Shown here piece by piece: positions 43,691 through 51,109 of a stretch of DNA of 51,109 nt. The number at the start of each line of letters is the position of its first letter. Position 1 is the stretch's first letter. This DNA comes from an uncultured Marinoscillum sp. (GTDB lineage: Bacteria > Bacteroidota > Bacteroidia > Cytophagales > MED-G16), in NCBI GenBank assembly GCA_902626505.1, contig CACOFQ010000009.1, positions 1 through 51,109 on the forward strand. The letters are read 5' to 3'. The notes beneath the pieces were generated by a model. The model was not told where the DNA came from. It was given only the letters and a program-made list of their open reading frames with translations, and ran no database searches. Position numbers and translations under genes: made by a program.

Positions 43691-45155
43691 AAAAAATATT
43701 TGCGTTATCGGGAGCGGATTTGCTGGGTTATCTTCTGCTACATACCTAGCTGATAAAGGTCACAATGTTTATGTTTTAGAAAAAAATTCTAAATTAGGTG
43801 GAAGAGCAAGACAATTTAGTTCTAAGGAGTTTACATTTGATATGGGGCCTTCATGGTACTGGATGCCAGATGTTTTTGAAAAATATTTTAATGATTTTAA
43901 TAAAGATATTGCCGATTATTTAACCCTAAAAAGACTTGATCCTTCATATAAAGTCTTTTTTCATGATGAAGTAATTGACATCCCAGCAGATTATGAAGAA
44001 CTTAAAAATTTATTTGAGAGTATGGAAGAAGGTAGTGCTGAAAAACTTGATTTATTTTTATCTCAAGCAGAAACAAAATATAAGGTTGGAATTCAAAACT
44101 TAGTTTATAAACCTGGGTTATCAATAAGAGAGTTCCTTGATAAGGAAACAATTATAGGGGCTCTGAAACTTGACATATTCAAATCAATGCACAACCATAT
44201 TAGAAAATATTTTAAAAATGAAAAAATTATAAAACTTTTAGAGTTTCCAATTTTATTTTTAGGTTCCACACCTAAAAAAACACCTGCATTATATAGTTTA
44301 ATGAATTATGCAGATATTAAACTTGGAACCTGGTTCCCTGAAGGAGGTATGTATAAAATCGTAGAAGCTATGGTTAAATTAGCTGAAGAGAAAGGAGTAA
44401 AATTTTATACTAGTCAAGAGGTAAAAAAGTTTTCCTACACTAACAAGAAAATATCTCATGTTATAACATCTAAAAAAACTTACGATACTGACTATGTAGT
44501 TTGTTCTGGGGATTACCATCATTTTGATCAAAATATTATTGAGGATAAATATAGAAACTATAGTCCATCCTATTGGGAAAAAAGAATTCTTGCCCCTTCT
44601 TCATTGTTATTTTATATTGGACTTGATAAGAAATTAAAAAATGTATCACACCACTGTCTTTTTTTTGATAAAGATTTTGAAAAACATGCTGAAGAAATAT
44701 ATACAACTCCTAGGTGGCCATCAGAACCACTTTTTTATGCATCTTTTACATCAAAAACAGATAATTCAGTAGCTCCAAAAAATCATGAAAATATGTTTTT
44801 ATTAATTCCAATTGCACCAGATTTAGAGGATAATAAAATTATAAGAGAAAGATACTTTGACTTAATAATATCTAGACTTGAAAAACTTACAAATCAAAAT
44901 ATTAAAGATCATATTATATATAAGAAGAGTTATGGGATAAGAGATTTTAAAAAAGATTATCATTCTTTTAAAGGGAATGCTTATGGACTTGCAAACACCC
45001 TATTTCAAACTGCAATTCTTAAGCCTTCATTAAAAAATAAAAAATTAAAAAATCTATACTTCTGTGGTCAACTTACAGTTCCAGGGCCAGGTGTACCCCC
45101 GTCATTGATTTCAGGAAATGTGGTTGCAAATGAATTAGCAAAAAAAATAGATTAG
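43680..45155 (+). CDS. crtI: Phytoene desaturase
   Basis: The 491-residue flavoprotein introduces double bonds into phytoene on the way to lycopene. It starts with the FAD-binding fold IGSGFAGLSSATYLADKGH (about 10-28) and LEKNSKLGGRARQF. It ends with YFCGQLTVPGPGVPPSLISGNVVANEL, the CrtI-type C-terminal signature. MGPSWYWMPDVFE and GGMYKIVEAM are also typical. It is the first gene of the carotenoid set and is convergent with the bestrophin-like gene, which separates it from crtB. Confidence 0.94.
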   Translation: MRSKKNICVIGSGFAGLSSATYLADKGHNVYVLEKNSKLGGRARQFSSKEFTFDMGPSWYWMPDVFEKYFNDFNKDIADYLTLKRLDPSYKVFFHDEVIDIPADYEELKNLFESMEEGSAEKLDLFLSQAETKYKVGIQNLVYKPGLSIREFLDKETIIGALKLDIFKSMHNHIRKYFKNEKIIKLLEFPILFLGSTPKKTPALYSLMNYADIKLGTWFPEGGMYKIVEAMVKLAEEKGVKFYTSQEVKKFSYTNKKISHVITSKKTYDTDYVVCSGDYHHFDQNIIEDKYRNYSPSYWEKRILAPSSLLFYIGLDKKLKNVSHHCLFFDKDFEKHAEEIYTTPRWPSEPLFYASFTSKTDNSVAPKNHENMFLLIPIAPDLEDNKIIRERYFDLIISRLEKLTNQNIKDHIIYKKSYGIRDFKKDYHSFKGNAYGLANTLFQTAILKPSLKNKKLKNLYFCGQLTVPGPGVPPSLISGNVVANELAKKID

Positions 45156-45937
45156 TACTCTATCTCATAATTATCAAGCTGAATATCATCCATTCCATCT
45201 CCATCAAAAGGGTTTTCAATCTGTTCTTGAACATTAAACAATGAAATTAGAATAAATGATATAATAACATTTAACGCGTATACTAAAAATGTTGTGTCAA
45301 AATACTCTGAACCACCATCAGTAGCACCTATCTCAAAACCTAAAGCTGCATTTCCTAAATTGTATATCAAAGTTGGTGCATAGTAGAAAGGAAAAATATA
45401 AATAAATAATTCACAATAAGCTCTGATAGTTTGTGGAGTTCGGTGAAGCTTAATAGATATTGAATTTTCAACTCCCATTATTACATCTCGCATTAACCTA
45501 TATACTCTTACAGAAATACTTCTACCCAAAAACTCTCTATTTTTATCAATAAATAATTTGATTTCATTAATTGAATCATTTAAGGCTTTTTTATTATTTG
45601 ATTGTGAATACAAATACTTTATTAACTCAGACTTTACCTTTTTAACCTGACTTTCAATTTTTCTCTTTTCTACATCTGAAGCCTTAGAAACTGTAAATAT
45701 ATATTTAATAGCTGCGAGAGATCCCTTGGCTCTACCAAGGTGCTCAAGGGCTTTTTCTCTTCTTTGAAAAGCACTACCTAATGTAAAAACTAATGGAAAA
45801 ACAACAGCTATAGAAATAAGAGTTAAATCAAGATTAAAAGACAAATTATACTTATATGCAATCCATGTTGCAATCAAAGAAATAATTACAGAAATTAGAG
45901 TTCTGAAATTTAGTGCAGATGTGTATTTTTTTAACAT
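45152..45937 (-). CDS. Bestrophin-like membrane protein (putative anion channel)
   Basis: This 261-residue protein has hydrophobic segments near the N-terminus (about 13-30 and 37-55), a soluble helical middle rich in Lys and Glu, and further membrane segments at about 165-235. The C-terminal part reads NVQEQIENPFDGDGMDDIQLD, which resembles the bestrophin signature IE(D/N)PF.D....L.LD. FPLVFTLGSAFQRREKAL also fits the region after the second helix. I call it bestrophin-like with moderate confidence. It stands on the opposite strand inside the carotenoid cluster, 7 bp from the divergent CotH-like gene. Confidence 0.65.
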   Translation of the reverse strand: MLKKYTSALNFRTLISVIISLIATWIAYKYNLSFNLDLTLISIAVVFPLVFTLGSAFQRREKALEHLGRAKGSLAAIKYIFTVSKASDVEKRKIESQVKKVKSELIKYLYSQSNNKKALNDSINEIKLFIDKNREFLGRSISVRVYRLMRDVIMGVENSISIKLHRTPQTIRAYCELFIYIFPFYYAPTLIYNLGNAALGFEIGATDGGSEYFDTTFLVYALNVIISFILISLFNVQEQIENPFDGDGMDDIQLDNYEIEY

Positions 45938-45944
45938 AACAATT

Positions 45945-46979
45945 ATGAAAATTAATAAACAAACTAAGAAAATTCTATTAATATCAATTTTATATTTTCT
46001 AAACTTTGGAAATATTTTACATTCTCAAGAATCAGATCTTTTCTCAGAAGATATAAATTTAAAAGCTCAGCTTTCTTTTGACTTTAAGGACCTATATAAG
46101 AGCACTAACGACTCAACATTCATAAAATCTCAAATGATATACTCAGGAAATGGGATTTCTGAAGATACTATAACTGTCAGGATAAGGGTTAGGGGAAATT
46201 TTAGAAAAAAGATTTGCTACTTTAAACCGATAAGGTTAGAGGTAAGAAAAAAACAAGCTGAAAATACTATATTTCAAAATAATAGAAAGCTAAAACTGGT
46301 TGTACCTTGTCAAAATGAGAAAGGGAAAGATGAGCTTATTTATAAAGAAATGCTAGCCTATAAGTTTTATGAACACGTATCTGAAATTCACTTAAAAACT
46401 CAACCTGTATCTTTAAAAATTATTGAGATTAAAAATAATAAAGAAATTGAACATAATATGTTTGCATTTCTTGTAGAAGATGACTCTAAAGTTGCAAAAA
46501 GACATGATATAAAAAAGTTTCCTAAAAGAAGAGTAAGCCCACTGACTGTATCGGATTCATCTGCAATTAATTTTGCTCTATTTTCTTATATGATTGGAAA
46601 TACAGACTGGTCAATGGCCTATCAACATAATACTGAAATGTTTTTTAACGGAAAAAAATTGATTGCAGTGCCTTATGATTTTGACCATAGTGGATTAGTT
46701 AACGCCTATTACGCTAAACCTAATCCAATGTTAAAAATAAATAGTGTTACCGAAAGGGTATATAGAGGTCTTTGCAGAAGAGATCCAAAAACTTTTTCAA
46801 ACATTAGAAATTTATATATAGCAAAAGAAGAGGAAATACTAAATACTCTAAATAAATATGAAGGAAAATTTAATGAAAAAGAGTTTTTAAGATTAACTCA
46901 ATATATTCAATCCTTTTATGATATCATCAAATCTGATAATGACTTTAAATTAAAGATACTTAGTAAGTGTAGAGGATAA
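45945..46979 (+). CDS. Secreted CotH-kinase-like protein of unknown function
   Basis: I chose the ATG at 45945 over an in-frame GTG at 45921. It gives a clear signal peptide (KKILLISILYFLNFGNILHS) and avoids overlap with the divergent gene. The mature part is a single domain. It has an IRVRGNFRKKICYFKPIRLE strand set early, and the CotH-like elements GNTDW (about 218-222), HN (about 228-229) and PYDFDHSG (about 243-250). In CotH-type kinases the last two positions match the catalytic and metal-binding Asp region. Kinase activity is uncertain. It lies immediately before crtB with a 1-bp gap, so it is probably co-transcribed with the carotenoid genes. Confidence 0.7.
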   Translation: MKINKQTKKILLISILYFLNFGNILHSQESDLFSEDINLKAQLSFDFKDLYKSTNDSTFIKSQMIYSGNGISEDTITVRIRVRGNFRKKICYFKPIRLEVRKKQAENTIFQNNRKLKLVVPCQNEKGKDELIYKEMLAYKFYEHVSEIHLKTQPVSLKIIEIKNNKEIEHNMFAFLVEDDSKVAKRHDIKKFPKRRVSPLTVSDSSAINFALFSYMIGNTDWSMAYQHNTEMFFNGKKLIAVPYDFDHSGLVNAYYAKPNPMLKINSVTERVYRGLCRRDPKTFSNIRNLYIAKEEEILNTLNKYEGKFNEKEFLRLTQYIQSFYDIIKSDNDFKLKILSKCRG

Positions 46980-46980
46980 A

Positions 46981-47811
46981 ATGAGTAGAGAAGTTCAACT
47001 TTATAATGATGTAAGTATTTTCTGTAGTGAATTAATTACCAAAAAATATAGCACATCTTTTTCTCTTGGAATCAACACCCTCCATAAAAGTATTCATAAG
47101 CATATTTACAGCATATATGGTTTTGTTCGTTTTGCTGATGAGATCGTTGATACATTTCATGATCTAAATAAAAAAGAAATTTTAAATCAATTTGAAAAAG
47201 ATACTTTTCACTCTATTAAAAATAAATTTTCTTCAAATCCAGTGCTTCACTCTTTTCAAATTGTTGTAAATAAATTTGAGATTGAGCATAATCATATTAA
47301 AGCGTTTCTTAAAAGTATGAGAATGGATTTAACAATGAAAAAGTTCAATAGAGAAGAGTATAAAGAATATATATATGGATCAGCTGAGGTTGTAGGTCTT
47401 ATGTGCCTTAAAGTATTTTGTAATAATAAAGATCTATATAATAAACTTGAACCTTATGCAATAAGTCTAGGGTCAGCCTTTCAAAAAATTAATTTCTTGA
47501 GAGATATTAAAAGTGACTTTGAAGAAAGAGAAAGAGTTTATTTTCCAAACGTAAAATATAAAACATTAAATAACAGTCAGAAAATTGAAATAGAGGAAGA
47601 TATTGAAAAAGATTTTAATCATGCTCTTGTTGGAATTAAACAACTTCCAACTATAGCAAAGTCAGGTGTTTACCTTTCATATAATTACTATAGAGAACTA
47701 TTAAACAAAATAAAATTATTAGATACCGATCGATTAAAGCAGGAAAGAATTAGAGTATCAAACTTTAAAAAGTTTATAATACTTTTGTCTACATATATCA
47801 ATCCAATATAA
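46981..47811 (+). CDS. crtB: Phytoene synthase
   Basis: The 276-residue protein joins two geranylgeranyl diphosphates into phytoene. Both Asp-rich diphosphate-binding sites are present: FVRFADEIVDTFHD (about 46-59) and KINFLRDIKSDFEERERVYFP (about 176-196). TSFSLGI near the N-terminus and YIYGSAEVVGLMCLKVF are also typical of the squalene/phytoene synthase family. It is preceded by the CotH-like gene and followed with no gap by the lycopene cyclase gene. Confidence 0.95.
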   Translation: MSREVQLYNDVSIFCSELITKKYSTSFSLGINTLHKSIHKHIYSIYGFVRFADEIVDTFHDLNKKEILNQFEKDTFHSIKNKFSSNPVLHSFQIVVNKFEIEHNHIKAFLKSMRMDLTMKKFNREEYKEYIYGSAEVVGLMCLKVFCNNKDLYNKLEPYAISLGSAFQKINFLRDIKSDFEERERVYFPNVKYKTLNNSQKIEIEEDIEKDFNHALVGIKQLPTIAKSGVYLSYNYYRELLNKIKLLDTDRLKQERIRVSNFKKFIILLSTYINPI

Positions 47812-48498
47812 GTGACTTTATATTTTAAATTACTTCTTTTTACAATCTCCTTTCCATTACTTGCTTCATGGGATAAAAGATTTAAGTATGCCTCAAAGTT
47901 TAAATATCTTTTTCCCTCAATTTTAATAACTGCTACTTTTTTTATTATTTGGGATATAATATTTACAAAAAATGGTGTTTGGGGGTTCAGTGAAATTCAC
48001 ACATCAAATATTAATATATTTTATCTTCCGGTAGAGGAATGGCTTTTTTTTATAATCATTCCTTTTTCATGTGTTTTTATTTATGAAAGCGTAAAATATT
48101 TTTTCATTCTAGATAAATATGAAAATATTTCAAGAAATATTCTTATGGGGATTGGCATTGTCTTAATTGTAGCCTCCGTTCTTAACTTAGACAGAAGCTA
48201 TACCTTTTGGAATTTTCTATTTTGCGGTTCATTCCTTATTTACAATTCATATAAAAAAAGAGGTTATCATGCTAATTTTGTTGTCTCATATCTATTTCAT
48301 CTGATACCATTTATAATAGTTAATGGTATTCTTACAGATGGAAATTTTGATTTTAACTTTTCAACAGATCCTGTAGTCTGGTATAATAACGAAGAAAACC
48401 TTTTTATTAGATTTATTACTATACCTATAGAAGATTTTTTTTATAGTATGCTTTTGTTACTTATGAACGTAACATTTTATGAAAAATTTAAGTCTTAA
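47812..48498 (+). CDS. crtY: Lycopene beta-cyclase, CrtYcd type (membrane)
   Basis: The 228-residue polytopic protein has the two-domain lycopene cyclase fold of Bacteroidota, with the conserved acid motifs PVEEW (about 73-77) and PIEDF (about 203-207). WDIIFTKNGVWGF is characteristic. The start is GTG, directly after the crtB stop, so the two are translationally linked. The product would be gamma- and beta-carotene in the inner membrane. Confidence 0.92.
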   Translation: MTLYFKLLLFTISFPLLASWDKRFKYASKFKYLFPSILITATFFIIWDIIFTKNGVWGFSEIHTSNINIFYLPVEEWLFFIIIPFSCVFIYESVKYFFILDKYENISRNILMGIGIVLIVASVLNLDRSYTFWNFLFCGSFLIYNSYKKRGYHANFVVSYLFHLIPFIIVNGILTDGNFDFNFSTDPVVWYNNEENLFIRFITIPIEDFFYSMLLLLMNVTFYEKFKS

Positions 48499-48519
48499 TC
48501 ATTGTAAAAATTTTATAAG

Positions 48520-48527
48520 TAAATTTG
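48520..48527 (+). promoter_or_regulatory. Candidate -7 element of ispH
   Basis: TAAATTTG matches TAnnTTTG, ending 4 bases before the ispH ATG. A TTG at 48502-48504 is only 15 bases upstream, slightly short of usual spacing. If real, transcripts would start at or next to the start codon. Confidence 0.32.
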
Positions 48528-48531
48528 TATT

Positions 48532-49377
48532 ATGCTATCGTTGGATGTGACTATTGATACTAAATCTGGTTTCTGTTTTGGAGTAGAATTTGCTATTGAA
48601 ATGGCAGAAGATATTTTACTAGAAGATGGAAAGCTCTATTGCTTAGGAGATATAGTTCATAATGACAGAGAGGTAACAAGACTAGAGAAAATGGGACTTG
48701 AAATTATTGACCATGACCAATTAAAAGAGATGAAAAACGTGAAGGTTTTAATAAGAGCCCATGGTGAGCCTCCATCTACGTATGATCTTGCAATAAAAAA
48801 TAATATCACACTAATAGACGCATCCTGTCCAGTAGTGTTAAAACTCCAAAATAGAATTAAGAAGTCACATGATAAAGAGGAAAAAATATATATCTATGGA
48901 AAACATGGACACCCTGAAGTAAAAGGCCTCATGGGCCAGACTGGTAAAGATGCTGTAGTTTTTCAAGATATCGAAGAGTTAGATTTAGACTCATTACCTA
49001 AGTCACTAACATTATATACTCAGACAACAAAAAGTAAAGAAAAATTCTATGACATTGTGACTAAGCTTACTAAAACAGGTATAGAAATTAACGTAAATGA
49101 TACTTTGTGTAGGCAGGTTAGTAATAGAGATACCCAACTACAAGACTTCTCAACAAACTTTGATAAGATAATTTTTGTGTCAGGGACAAAATCTTCTAAT
49201 GGGAATGCATTATTTAATGTTTGTAAAAAAAACAATAATAACTCATATTTCGTATCATCTTCGGAAGAAGTAAAAAAGGATTGGTTTGGAAGAAAAGAGA
49301 AGGTTGGTGTTTGTGGTGCAACTTCTACTCCGATGTGGTTGATGGAAGAAGTAAAAGAAAAAATTTTAGAATTTTAA
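48532..49377 (+). CDS. ispH: 4-hydroxy-3-methylbut-2-enyl diphosphate reductase
   Basis: The 281-residue iron-sulfur enzyme makes isopentenyl and dimethylallyl diphosphate, the last step of the MEP pathway. The three cluster cysteines are visible: C15 in SGFCFGVEFAIEMAE, C99 in DASCPVV and C193 in NDTLCRQVSNRD. HGHPEV holds the catalytic Glu (about E129), and QTT and GATSTPMWLMEEV match the substrate-binding regions. It supplies precursors for the neighbouring carotenoid genes and probably forms part of one transcript with crtZ (3-bp gap). Confidence 0.96.
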   Translation: MLSLDVTIDTKSGFCFGVEFAIEMAEDILLEDGKLYCLGDIVHNDREVTRLEKMGLEIIDHDQLKEMKNVKVLIRAHGEPPSTYDLAIKNNITLIDASCPVVLKLQNRIKKSHDKEEKIYIYGKHGHPEVKGLMGQTGKDAVVFQDIEELDLDSLPKSLTLYTQTTKSKEKFYDIVTKLTKTGIEINVNDTLCRQVSNRDTQLQDFSTNFDKIIFVSGTKSSNGNALFNVCKKNNNNSYFVSSSEEVKKDWFGRKEKVGVCGATSTPMWLMEEVKEKILEF

Positions 49378-49380
49378 CAT

Positions 49381-49830
49381 ATGCTAGTAAATATACTTAT
49401 TGTTCTTGGAACATTTATTTTTATGGAAGGAGTTGCTTGGTTTACTCATAAATATGTTATGCATGGATTCTTATGGAGCTGGCACAAATCTCACCATAAA
49501 AAACATGATCACTTCCTAGAAATGAATGACTTATTTGCTGTTGTCTTTTCTATACCATCAATACTTCTTATTTATTTTGGATACTCTTACCAAGAGTATT
49601 CTATATTAAAATATTTTGGTATTGGAATATTTCTTTATGGAGTTGCATATGTTATATTTCATGATATCATTGTCCACAGAAGAATCAAAATTAATTTCAA
49701 GGCTTCAAGTTCATACATGAAAAGAATTATGAATGCACACTATGTACATCATAAAGTTCATACAAAAGAAGGTGGGAAAGCATTTGGCTTTTTATTTGCT
49801 CCAAAAAAGTATGATATTAAAAAAGACTAA
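49381..49830 (+). CDS. crtZ: Beta-carotene 3-hydroxylase (fatty-acid-hydroxylase superfamily)
   Basis: The 149-residue membrane di-iron enzyme has the full histidine set: HX4H (H23-H28), HX2HH (H35-H39), HX4H (H94-H99) and HX2HH (H120-H124). WFTHKYVMHGFLWSWHKSHH and YVHHKVHTKEGGKAFGFLF are typical of CrtZ. It hydroxylates beta-carotene to zeaxanthin. The end overlaps the convergent amidohydrolase gene by 4 bp. With crtI, crtB and crtY the window encodes most of a zeaxanthin pathway; crtE is not here. Confidence 0.93.
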   Translation: MLVNILIVLGTFIFMEGVAWFTHKYVMHGFLWSWHKSHHKKHDHFLEMNDLFAVVFSIPSILLIYFGYSYQEYSILKYFGIGIFLYGVAYVIFHDIIVHRRIKINFKASSSYMKRIMNAHYVHHKVHTKEGGKAFGFLFAPKKYDIKKD

Positions 49831-51109
49831 TCAATAAGTTTTGGTGGCCCAGGAGGAATCTGAGGCACATATACCCTATCTCCTTTTCTAACTAAAAATT
49901 CTTTTTTTACTCCTTCAATTAATTTTGGGTTTTTATAGAGATCAAGCATAGTCATTGATAGAGCTTTCGTTGCATAAATCATACCTTTATGACCAATTGA
50001 CATACCGGTACATGCTACCACAGCCCATGAATGCCAAGGTCCATCCTTTGCTGCAGTAGTAGTTCTTAATCTAACAACTGGTACAACTTGGCTAACATCT
50101 CCCACATCTGTGGATCCACCTTGAGCCGGTAGTGTAGGCCTAAGTGGTTTTATTGTTCCATCCAGACCCTTTAACTCTTTTCCTGCCTCTTTTAAAATTG
50201 TATTTGCATAGTCAATCTCGAAATCTGTGTATTCTATTTCACCAAGAATTTCAAAATTATTTTGAATGATTCCGGCACCAAATCTGTTTGGTATAATTTC
50301 GTATATTCCTGAGATTAATTCCATTTCATAATCCACATTAGCCATCATCGAAGCAGCCTCAGCGATTTTTTTGGCTCTCTCGTAAAGTATATTTACATTT
50401 TCCTTATCGTTCTCCCTTAACCTCGTCCATATCTGAGCATACTCAGGAACAACATTTACAACATCCCCAGCTTTCTCGATATCATAGTGAATTCTTGCAG
50501 TAGGTCTCACGTGTTCCCTGTAATAATTTAGACCAGTGGTGTACAATTCCATAGCATCTACAGCACTATTTCCATTCCAAGGATCTCCAGAGGCATGGGC
50601 TGCGTCACCATAAAATTTTAATCTAAAATCTACAAGAGCCTTACTGCTTTGCGTGCTTGCCTCAATCTCATCGCCTGGGTGCCAGTCCATACACACATCA
50701 AGATCATCAAATAAGCCCGCTCTCACCATCCAAACTTTAGCAAAAATTGTTTCTTCAGCAGGAGTACCATAAAACCTTACAGTACCAGAGATTTCTCCAG
50801 ACTCTATCATTTCTTTTATAGCAATTGCTGCGCCTAGACTAGCAGTGCCAAATAAGTTATGACCACAACCATGACCTGCAGCACCCTTGATTAAAGGCTC
50901 CTTTATTGGTTGTTTTTTTTGTGATATTCCAGGATTTGCATCAAACTCCCCCATTATTCCTATAATTGGTCTACCAGATCCGTATTCAGCAATAAAAGCA
51001 GTGGGTATATCAGCAACTCCGAGTGTTACTCTAAATCCATTTTCCTCTGCATAGTCAGATAAATATTTTGAGGATTTAAACTCTAAAAGCGCTGGCTCTG
51101 CAGCTTCCC
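49827..51109 (-). CDS. M20-family amidohydrolase, AbgB-like (cut by window edge)
   Basis: The frame stays open to the window end. The ATG at 50954 is internal, preceded in frame by LGVADIPTAFIAEYGSG, so the N-terminus is missing. The visible part has MGEFDANPGISQK, GAAGHGCGHNLFGTASLGAAIAIKE with the metal-binding His, TPAEETIFAKVWM, DWHPGDE, QGGSTDVGDVSQVVP and SIGHKGM, as in p-aminobenzoyl-glutamate hydrolase subunit B-like metallopeptidases. The substrate is unproven. It is convergent with crtZ. Confidence 0.9.
   Translation of the reverse strand, partial: EAAEPALLEFKSSKYLSDYAEENGFRVTLGVADIPTAFIAEYGSGRPIIGIMGEFDANPGISQKKQPIKEPLIKGAAGHGCGHNLFGTASLGAAIAIKEMIESGEISGTVRFYGTPAEETIFAKVWMVRAGLFDDLDVCMDWHPGDEIEASTQSSKALVDFRLKFYGDAAHASGDPWNGNSAVDAMELYTTGLNYYREHVRPTARIHYDIEKAGDVVNVVPEYAQIWTRLRENDKENVNILYERAKKIAEAASMMANVDYEMELISGIYEIIPNRFGAGIIQNNFEILGEIEYTDFEIDYANTILKEAGKELKGLDGTIKPLRPTLPAQGGSTDVGDVSQVVPVVRLRTTTAAKDGPWHSWAVVACTGMSIGHKGMIYATKALSMTMLDLYKNPKLIEGVKKEFLVRKGDRVYVPQIPPGPPKLID

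Noticed and set aside
49827-50954. Complete amidohydrolase starting at the ATG at 50954
   Set aside because: Conserved M20 sequence continues in frame upstream to the window end; the Met is internal.

Overview
The window is strongly AT-rich DNA from a marine-type member of the Bacteroidota, most likely a flavobacterium. Supporting signs: a SusC/SusD pair, type IX secretion (T9SS) C-terminal sorting domains, a DUF5723-type outer membrane protein, carotenoid genes of the CrtI/CrtB/CrtYcd/CrtZ type, weak Shine-Dalgarno signals, and TAnnTTTG promoter elements. No species can be named from sequence alone. I see no insertion sequence, phage gene or CRISPR array.

Layout. (1) 1-5026: housekeeping and small genes: the end of glmS, a membrane protein, a GNAT enzyme, an outer membrane protein, an AhpD-like protein, the ammonium transporter Amt and a Kazal-domain lipoprotein. 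(2) 5029-29073: a 24-kb polysaccharide utilization locus (PUL) with three GH10 xylanase modules, six sulfatase modules, a GH43, an esterase, SusC, SusD, a surface glycan-binding lipoprotein and a GPH-type symporter. It starts directly beside the 3' end of a tRNA-Val gene. (3) 29272-36468: an operon of a GH16 laminarinase-like lipoprotein, an FHS-type sugar transporter, a large acidic lipoprotein and a DUF5723 protein, with a divergent serine hydrolase. (4) 36754-41795: marC, murF, def, yqgF, an ScdA/YtfE-like di-iron protein and rho. (5) 41970-49830: serS, an SSAT-like GNAT and a carotenoid cluster (crtI, crtB, crtY, ispH, crtZ), interrupted by a bestrophin-like channel and a CotH-like secreted protein. 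(6) An M20 amidohydrolase runs off the right edge.

The centre of interest is the PUL. Its gene content points to a sulfated, probably esterified, xylose-rich polysaccharide. Proposed flow: a T9SS-secreted GH10 and a T9SS-secreted sulfatase work outside the cell; SusD and the glycan-binding lipoprotein capture fragments; SusC imports them; periplasmic sulfatases, the esterase and the GH10 enzymes strip and cut them; the GPH symporter moves short products inward; and the GH43, which has no signal peptide, finishes them in the cytoplasm. The most striking gene (15416-18943) encodes one polypeptide with a sulfatase, two near-identical carbohydrate-binding modules and an atypical GH10 domain. No regulator and no sulfatase-maturing enzyme lie within the window.

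All product calls come from motif and family recognition by eye. No database search was run.
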